Positions 58,668 through 64,000 of a stretch of 64,000 bases of DNA are shown here, piece after piece. Numbering within the stretch: the first letter of the stretch is position 1; each line of letters starts with the position of its first letter. Under the pieces are notes generated by a model, which was not told where the DNA came from, did not search any database, and saw nothing but the letters and a program-made list of their open reading frames with translations. The position numbers and the translations under genes were made by a program. Source of the stretch: Onstottus_B arcticum (lineage in GTDB: Bacteria; Acidobacteriota; Blastocatellia; UBA7656). The DNA lies in assembly GCA_038040485.1 (NCBI GenBank), contig JBBPIE010000001.1, positions 186,001 to 250,000 on the forward strand, in the 5' to 3' direction.

Positions 58668-61600
58668 TTACTCTCCAAAAGCTTCCTTAACCAACCTGCG
58701 CTGTTCCATTTGGTGAATCGTGTGCGATCCAGTGGCTGGGCTTGCGCTCGCAGCGCGGCCGGAGTATCGCAAGCGTTGATTCGGTCCGAGCATCTCAGAC
58801 AGCCGCGGCTCGATGAAGAACCAGGCGCCCATGTTCCGGGGCTCTTCCTGAACCCAACAAATGTCAGTCGCGTTCGGGAATCGATTCAGCTCTTCGGCTA
58901 TCAAGTTCTTTGGGAACGGATACAACTGCTCGACTCGCACGATGGCCGTGGTCGCGTCGCTTAGTTTCTTGCGTTCGGCTGCAAGGTCATAGAAGACCTT
59001 GCCGCAGCTCAGCAACACCCGCGTGACGGCAGCGTTGGACGATTCGCGATCGAGGGTCGCGTTGGTCGTTTCGTGCTTACCGGCCGCGTTAGCTGTTTCG
59101 CGATCGCCGTTCGGGTTGGTCGCTTCGGGATCGCCGGCTGGGTTGGGGGCTTCGCGATCGTTGCCTACGTTGGCCGTTTCGCCATTGCCGGCTGGGTTGG
59201 CGGCTTCGCGATCGCCGGTCGTGTTGGGCGCTTCGTGGTCGCCGGACGCGTGGGCCAATTCGCGGTCGCCGATCACTGGAAGGAAGCCGCCGCTTGTGAA
59301 CTCTTCGATCGCAGAAGCCGCGTCAGGAAATCGAAGCAAGCTCTTCGGCGTGATCACAACAAGCGGTTTGCGAGGCAGCTGCCGAGCTTGGCGACGAAGC
59401 ACGTGAAAGTACTGAGCCGCAGTAGAGCAATTAACCACCTGCAGATTTCCTTCCGCGCAAAGCTCCAGGAAGCGCTCAATCCTCGCGCTCGAATGCTCTG
59501 GTCCCTGCCCCTCGTAGCCGTGCGGCAACAACAACACAATGCCGCTCGGCTGGTTCCACTTGTGTTCGCCCGCCGCGATGAACTGATCGATGATTACCTG
59601 CGCCGCGTTCACAAAGTCCCCAAACTGGGCTTCCCATAACACTAACGTCGAAGGCGAGGCGACGCTGTAGCCATACTCGAAGCCAAGCGCGCCGGCTTCC
59701 GACAACGGGCTGTCGTAGATCTGAAACTTCGCCTTGTTCAACTCGCCGGCCTGAGCGGGCGCAAGCTGCGTGAGCGGCGTCCACTCCTCACCGGTCTGAG
59801 TGTCGCTGAAAGCCGCGTGGCGATGACTGAAAGTTCCACGAACCGTGTCCTGACCCGTCAACCGGATCGGGGTGCCCTCGGTCAGCAGCGAGCCAAACGC
59901 AAGCGCTTCGGCCATGCCCCAATCGACCGGCGCTTCGCCTTCGACCATCTTCGAACGCCGCCCAAGCAACCCAACGATCTTCGGATTAAGGTTGAAGCCC
60001 CGAGGCACCGCCGTTATCGCACGCGCGAGCGAACGCAAAGCCGCGTGATCGACTCCGGTCTCGATGACTTCGACGGCGGGCTCGGCAAACGCCGCCGCAA
60101 GCGCGACTTCTTTGCCCTTCTTTGCCACGATCGCCTTCGCGCCGAGTTGAGCGTTCTCGTACCTGCGCATCCGCTCATCCATCAGCGAAGCGATCTCTTC
60201 CGCGGTCATCACGCCTTCGCCGATCAGCTTGCGCGCGTAAAGCTCGCGCACTCCGGGATGTTCTTTGATTCGCTGGTACATCACCGGCTGAGTGTAAGTG
60301 GGCTCGTCGCCTTCGTTGTGACCCAACCGCCGGAACCCGATCACGTCGATCACAACGTCTTTCTTGAAGTGTTGCCGGTAGTCGAGCGCGATCTGCAGGA
60401 CGTTGTAAGCGGCTTCGACGTCGTCGCTGTTCACGTGAAAGATCGGCGCCTGAATCATCTTGGCGATGTCGGTGCTGTAGTGAGACGAGCGCCCTTCTTC
60501 GGGCGGAGTCGTAAACCCGAGCTGGTTGTTGGCGACGATGTGAATCGTGCCGAGAGTGCTGTAGCCAGGCAGCTTCGACAGGTTCAACGTCTCGGCTACA
60601 ACGCCTTCGCCGGCAAAAGCTGCATCGCCGTGAATCAACACCGCGAGTTTCGCTTCACGCTCGCCGTCTGCATCTTGCCGCGCGCGAATCAGTCCTTCCA
60701 CTACGGGATCGATGAATTCGAGGTGAGAAGGATTCGACGCGACCGCAAGCTGCACTTGATTGCCGCTCGCGGTGTCGCGAAGCCCGCTCGCGCCCTGGTG
60801 ATACTTCACGTCACCCTGATCGTGCGGGTAATTCGGATGGATCGAGCCTTCAAAGCTTGTGAAGATGCGCTCGCAGAACTTGCCGATGACGTTGGCAATC
60901 ACGTTGAGCCGGCCGCGATGCGCCATGCCTACGGTTATTTCGCGCACGAACCTCGCCGCCGCCGACTCGATCAACTGGTCGAGCACCGCGACCACCGTCT
61001 CGTTGCCTTCGATGGAAAAGCGCTTCTGGCCGAGGTACTTAATGCCCAGGAATTTTTCGAACGACTCGGCCGAGATGAGCTTCCAGAGAATCTGTTTCTT
61101 TGTTTCAACCGGGACCGGCGGAGGTTCGCCCTCGACGCGCTTGCGAATCCATTCCTTCTCTTCGGGGCCGGAGATGTGCCGGTACTCGATGCCAACCTTG
61201 CTGCAATAGTAGCGCCGCACGCGGTCGAGTATCTCGCGCAGCACGCCGGTCTCCGCGCCGCCAAGCCCACCGGTTATGAATTCGCGATCGAGGTCCCAGA
61301 TCGTCAGCCCGTAGCTGGCGATGTCCAACTCGGTATGATACTGCACTTCTTTCCAGCCGAGCGGATCGATGTCGGCAACCAGATGGCCTCGCACTCGATA
61401 CGCGTTGATGAGTTGAAGCACGCTTCCCTGCTTGCGCACTTCGTCTCGCCTTCGGTCGTCGCCAAGTATCGCCGGGTTGATGTCGATCGCCCATTGATAA
61501 GGACGGAAGTGAATGGCGAGGTCGCTAAAGATCTTGTCGTAGAACCCGTGCTTGCCGCGCAGCATCTCGTCAATCAAAGCCAGGAACGCGCCCGACTCCG

Positions 61601-62636
61601 CGCCCTGAACTATGCGGTGGTCGTAGGTGCTGGTCACGACCATCACTTTGCTGATGCCAAGCCGCGAGAGAGCTTCGGGAGACATCGCCTGATACTCTGG
61701 CGGGTACTCGATGGCGCCGGTCGCGACGATCGCTCCCTGTCCGGACATCAATCTCGGATTCGAAGCTGTGGTGCCGATCGTGCCGGGATTAGTCAGGCTG
61801 ATGGTCGTCGCTTGAAAGTCGGCGACTTGAAGCTTGCCCGTGCGCGCACGCTTGATCACATCATCGTAAGCATCGAGCAACTCGCCGAACTTGAGCTTAT
61901 CAGCGCCTTTGATATTCGGAACCAGCAGCGTCCGCGAGCCGTCCTTCTTCGTGACGTCAACGGCGACGCCGAGATTCACAGAGTGATGCTTCACGCGGTA
62001 GGCGGCCTGGTCCTTCTGTTCGAATGAGTCGTTGAGTTGAGGAAACGTCTCGAGCGCCGTGATGATGGCGCGGGCGATGAGGTGAGTGTAGGAGACTTTC
62101 TTGCCAGAAGCAGCAACGTGTTGATTGATGAGCCGGCGGTTTTCGTCCAGGAGCTTGATCGGTATCTGGCGTTGCGAAGTGGCGGTTGGAACGGACAGGC
62201 TCGCTTCCATGTTCTCGGCGAGTCTTAGTGCGGGACCTCGAATTGGTATGCGCTCGGTTTCGTCCGAATCGGCAACGGCCGGGCTCGGCTCGGCAGGCGC
62301 TGGCGTCTGAGTGGCTGGCGATTGCTGCGAAGCGGCCTTGCTGGTAGCCGGAGCAAGCGTTGCAGTTGCCGGTTGCGCCCAGTTGTAAGTCGGTTGAAGT
62401 CCGCTCCGGGGTTGGGCCGGGGTCGTCTGCGGTTGCGCCGCTTGGTCACTCGCTGGTTCAGCCGTCCCGTTGCCGCCGCGAAGCTCGCGGAAATATGAAC
62501 TCCATTCTTCATCAACCGCCGCGGGGTTGCGCTCGAACAGGCGCAGAAGCTCGCTGACATAATCCGCGTTGACGCCGAACTCGTCGGCGATCTGTTGCTC
62601 GAGTTCGGCTTCGGTTATTTGCCTGCTGGTCGTCAT
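58668..62636 (-). CDS. kgd: Multifunctional 2-oxoglutarate dehydrogenase/decarboxylase with E2 domain (Kgd type)
   Basis: A 1322-residue TCA-cycle enzyme. The N-terminal helix ELEQQIADEFGVNADYVSEL resembles SucA. A Pro/Ala linker follows, then an acyltransferase (E2) domain at about 130-370 with the motif TSTYDHRIVQGAESG. The thiamine-diphosphate E1 part contains VGMAHRGRLNVIANVIGK, HGDAAFAGEGVVAETLNLSK and FTTPPEEGRSSHYSTDIAKM. The order matches mycobacterial Kgd. No lipoyl domain is seen, so lipoyl carriers must come from another protein. Residues 1123-1203 are an insert of nine 9-residue repeats just before the final domain (VTRVLLSCGKVFYDLAAERK). GAGGAAAAA precedes the ATG. Confidence 0.97.
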   Translation of the reverse strand: MTTSRQITEAELEQQIADEFGVNADYVSELLRLFERNPAAVDEEWSSYFRELRGGNGTAEPASDQAAQPQTTPAQPRSGLQPTYNWAQPATATLAPATSKAASQQSPATQTPAPAEPSPAVADSDETERIPIRGPALRLAENMEASLSVPTATSQRQIPIKLLDENRRLINQHVAASGKKVSYTHLIARAIITALETFPQLNDSFEQKDQAAYRVKHHSVNLGVAVDVTKKDGSRTLLVPNIKGADKLKFGELLDAYDDVIKRARTGKLQVADFQATTISLTNPGTIGTTASNPRLMSGQGAIVATGAIEYPPEYQAMSPEALSRLGISKVMVVTSTYDHRIVQGAESGAFLALIDEMLRGKHGFYDKIFSDLAIHFRPYQWAIDINPAILGDDRRRDEVRKQGSVLQLINAYRVRGHLVADIDPLGWKEVQYHTELDIASYGLTIWDLDREFITGGLGGAETGVLREILDRVRRYYCSKVGIEYRHISGPEEKEWIRKRVEGEPPPVPVETKKQILWKLISAESFEKFLGIKYLGQKRFSIEGNETVVAVLDQLIESAAARFVREITVGMAHRGRLNVIANVIGKFCERIFTSFEGSIHPNYPHDQGDVKYHQGASGLRDTASGNQVQLAVASNPSHLEFIDPVVEGLIRARQDADGEREAKLAVLIHGDAAFAGEGVVAETLNLSKLPGYSTLGTIHIVANNQLGFTTPPEEGRSSHYSTDIAKMIQAPIFHVNSDDVEAAYNVLQIALDYRQHFKKDVVIDVIGFRRLGHNEGDEPTYTQPVMYQRIKEHPGVRELYARKLIGEGVMTAEEIASLMDERMRRYENAQLGAKAIVAKKGKEVALAAAFAEPAVEVIETGVDHAALRSLARAITAVPRGFNLNPKIVGLLGRRSKMVEGEAPVDWGMAEALAFGSLLTEGTPIRLTGQDTVRGTFSHRHAAFSDTQTGEEWTPLTQLAPAQAGELNKAKFQIYDSPLSEAGALGFEYGYSVASPSTLVLWEAQFGDFVNAAQVIIDQFIAAGEHKWNQPSGIVLLLPHGYEGQGPEHSSARIERFLELCAEGNLQVVNCSTAAQYFHVLRRQARQLPRKPLVVITPKSLLRFPDAASAIEEFTSGGFLPVIGDRELAHASGDHEAPNTTGDREAANPAGNGETANVGNDREAPNPAGDPEATNPNGDRETANAAGKHETTNATLDRESSNAAVTRVLLSCGKVFYDLAAERKKLSDATTAIVRVEQLYPFPKNLIAEELNRFPNATDICWVQEEPRNMGAWFFIEPRLSEMLGPNQRLRYSGRAASASPATGSHTIHQMEQRRLVKEAFGE
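59028..59270 (-). repeat. In-frame minisatellite, nine 27-bp units inside kgd
   Basis: Exactly 243 bases: nine tandem units each coding for nine residues of the pattern GDREAxNxx. The units include GDRELAHAS, GDHEAPNTT, GDREAANPA, GNGETANVG, NDREAPNPA, GDPEATNPN, GDRETANAA, GKHETTNAT and LDRESSNAA. Unit edges are sharp on both sides, and the host frame is kept. Confidence 0.9.
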
Positions 62637-62653
62637 TTTTTCCTCGGACCTAG

Positions 62654-62682
62654 AGTTTAATCCGCGCTTCGTTGGTTAACAA
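62654..62682 (-). promoter_or_regulatory. Possible promoter of kgd
   Basis: On the minus strand TTGTTA (62677-62682), a 17-base spacer, and TAAACT (62654-62659). The boxes match four to five consensus positions each, and the distance to the ATG at 62636 is short. Confidence 0.4.
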
Positions 62683-62698
62683 CCGCGGGGTAGGTTGT

Positions 62699-63068
62699 TC
62701 TCGGACCGCGTAGCGGTTACCTATCGATAGCACGCGACGACGATCGGCTCAGCCGGGCCGCGTAGCGGTTACCTATCGATAGCACAAGACGACGATCGGC
62801 TCAGCCGGGCCGCGTAGCGGCGCGTGTCGCAGGTATTACCGATAGGTAGCCGCCACGCGGCCCGGATCGTGTCGAGGCGCGCGCTGCTATCGATAGGTAA
62901 CCGCCACGCGGCCCGGATCGTGTCGGGGTGCGTGGTGCTATCGATAGGTCACCGCTACGCGGCCCGGATCCTGTCGGGGTGCGCGGTGCTATCGATAGGT
63001 AGCCGCTATGCGGCCCGGCTAACCTCATTGTCACGCTGCTATTCGATAGGAGCCCGCTACGCGGCCAG
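62699..63068. repeat. Head-to-head array of a 51-bp repeat around ATCGAT palindromes
   Basis: Each unit contains CCGCGTAGCGG (a small hairpin) and CTATCGATAG, or their complements. Two full and one cut unit run forward (62699 to about 62825); then five units run in the reverse sense (to 63068) with a period of about 51 bases, marked by CTATCGATAGGTAACCGCCA and GCGGCCCGGATC. Because 51 is a multiple of three, the minus strand has a 77-codon open frame across it, which is an artefact. The array lies between kgd and the S41 protease gene. Confidence 0.87.
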
Positions 63069-63280
63069 CGGAGCCATCGGACTTACCTTGCGCGAGCCGG
63101 GGTCGAGCGCGTGGATGCGGAACAAATGGTTGACGCGCACGCCACGCAAGCCCTTAGCTTGTTGCGCTGCTACCGCGTGGGATAAACTTCCAGTTCGCCG
63201 CTAACAAGATGAACCCGAGAGTGCGGAGTCGTCGTACAGAGAGTGACTCTTAGCAATCATCCTTCTGAACGGAGAAGCGC

Positions 63281-64000
63281 TTGAAGAAGTTAACCCTGAT
63301 AATCCTATTGGCCGCGCTGCTATCGATGGGCGCTGCGGCCCACACTCAACCACAGACCCAGCCCGCCGCCGCCAAAGCTCCGGCGGCCGCGAGCGCCGAG
63401 GTCCGGCAAGCGACCTTCGACATGGTCTGGAACACGGTCAAGGAAAAACACTTCGACCCGGACTTCGGAGGCGTTGATTGGGACAAGGTGCGCGAGCAGT
63501 ACGCGCCCAGGGTCGCCGGTGTGAAAATTGATCAAGAGCTCTACAGCCTGCTCCAAGCGATGCTCGGCGAGCTTCACCAGTCCCATTTCCAAATCATCCC
63601 GCCGGAAGCAGTCGTCGACGACGACTCGAAAGAACCCAAGGGCGGAGGCGCGGGGCTGGACATTCGTTTGATCGACGGACAGGTGATCGTCAACAAAGTC
63701 GAGGCGGGCTCAAAGGCTTCAGCAGCCGGTCTGCGCGCCGGCTTCATCATCAAGAAGATTGACGACATGACGGTCGGCGAAATCGTCGCGCGCTTCTCTA
63801 AGGGCACCGAGTCGCCGGCTCTCACGCGCATTCGAATAACCCGCGCGGCGCTTGCCAGAATCAACGGCAACCCGGCGACGACGGTCCGGCTGACCTGCCT
63901 GGACGAACGCGATCAAACCCGAGAGATCACAATCGAGCGCGAGAAACTCAAAGGCGAGATGTCGCAGCGATTCGGAAACTTTCCGCCTCAATACACCGAG
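63281..64000 (+). CDS. S41-family (C-terminal processing-like) peptidase, 3' truncated by the window edge
   Basis: The first 240 codons of a secreted protease. A TTG at 63281 with GGAGA upstream opens a signal peptide (KKLTLIILLAALLSMGAAAH), followed by a Gln/Pro/Ala linker. The N-terminal helical domain reads FDMVWNTVKEKHFDPDFGGV and YSLLQAMLGELHQSHFQIIP. A PDZ domain then begins near GGGAGLDIRLIDGQVIVNKV, with SKASAAGLRAGFIIKKIDD. The catalytic Ser-Lys region lies outside the window. The same layout is found in tail-specific proteases and bacterial C-terminal processing enzymes. Confidence 0.9.
   Translation, partial: MKKLTLIILLAALLSMGAAAHTQPQTQPAAAKAPAAASAEVRQATFDMVWNTVKEKHFDPDFGGVDWDKVREQYAPRVAGVKIDQELYSLLQAMLGELHQSHFQIIPPEAVVDDDSKEPKGGGAGLDIRLIDGQVIVNKVEAGSKASAAGLRAGFIIKKIDDMTVGEIVARFSKGTESPALTRIRITRAALARINGNPATTVRLTCLDERDQTREITIEREKLKGEMSQRFGNFPPQYTE

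Noticed and set aside
59817..62027. 736-codon open frame on the plus strand
   Set aside because: It is the antisense of kgd, whose motifs are continuous on the other strand. High GC and codon bias keep the mirror frame open.
62801..63034. 77-codon open frame on the minus strand
   Set aside because: It exists only because the 51-bp repeat period is a multiple of three. It lacks a ribosome site and has no family resemblance.

Overview
The window looks like one contiguous stretch of a moderately GC-rich bacterial chromosome, most likely an Acidobacteriota member near Blastocatellia. That placement is an inference. It rests on a Ser/Thr kinase fused to TolB-like and TPR regions, a single-chain 2-oxoglutarate dehydrogenase carrying its own E2 domain, a murL-murD2 pair, a twin-arginine IorB-type molybdoenzyme and heavy loads of short palindromic and heptameric repeats. 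No 16S or other marker is present to prove it.

Layout. 1-5.0 kb: the 3' part of a secreted subtilase, then a deoxypyrimidine/folate block (thyA-folA-dut, with dcd facing it) interrupted by an orphan mbtH and a vapBC module. 5-9 kb: an acyl-CoA synthetase, a small membrane protein with sixA, and a CBS-containing site-2 protease. 9-13.4 kb: an AT-richer two-gene cassette of unknown function, then cell-wall genes (AMIN/amidase_3, GT2, SLT transglycosylase). 13.8 kb: tRNA-Thr(CGT). 14-18 kb: YceI, FMN reductase, DoxX, then a graveyard of gene remnants (pirin tail, duplicated tail of a sigma-54 activator, frameshifted STAS gene), then a YihY/BrkB protein. 18-24 kb: a stress-type accessory region with small envelope proteins (DUF3618, holin-X-like, lmo0937-like), a broken response regulator, a receiver-only protein and two Crp/Fnr paralogues of which one is decaying. 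24-28 kb: pirin, SDR and NmrA genes on the minus strand. 28-31.4 kb: a PAS/GAF sigma-54 activator split by a frameshift.

31.9-42 kb holds the core genome: murL and murD2, which together could supply D-glutamate to peptidoglycan by epimerising UDP-MurNAc-L-Ala-L-Glu, then mnmG, mnmE, jag/khpB, yidC, yidD, rnpA and rpmH read on the minus strand from a recognisable promoter. dnaA is not next to rpmH. 42-57 kb: a two-subunit periplasmic molybdoenzyme, a PpiD-like chaperone, an M48 protease, a lipoprotein, two paralogous small secreted proteins, a DegS/NarL-type kinase-regulator pair, a Ser/Thr kinase with TPRs, a nucleotidyltransferase pair, and two very small membrane ORFs before a DUF2085 gene. 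57-64 kb: a decayed UPF0175/DUF3368 toxin-antitoxin remnant, the large 2-oxoglutarate dehydrogenase gene flanked by two different palindromic repeat arrays, and the start of an S41 protease.

The most striking features are: (i) murL-murD2; (ii) heptanucleotide tandem repeats at several places, once inside a coding sequence; (iii) an exactly 9 x 27 bp in-frame minisatellite inside the 2-oxoglutarate dehydrogenase; (iv) several families of head-to-head palindromic repeats; (v) a duplicated, decaying tail of the sigma-54 activator 12 kb away from the original. All identifications were made by reading the sequence; no database search was run.
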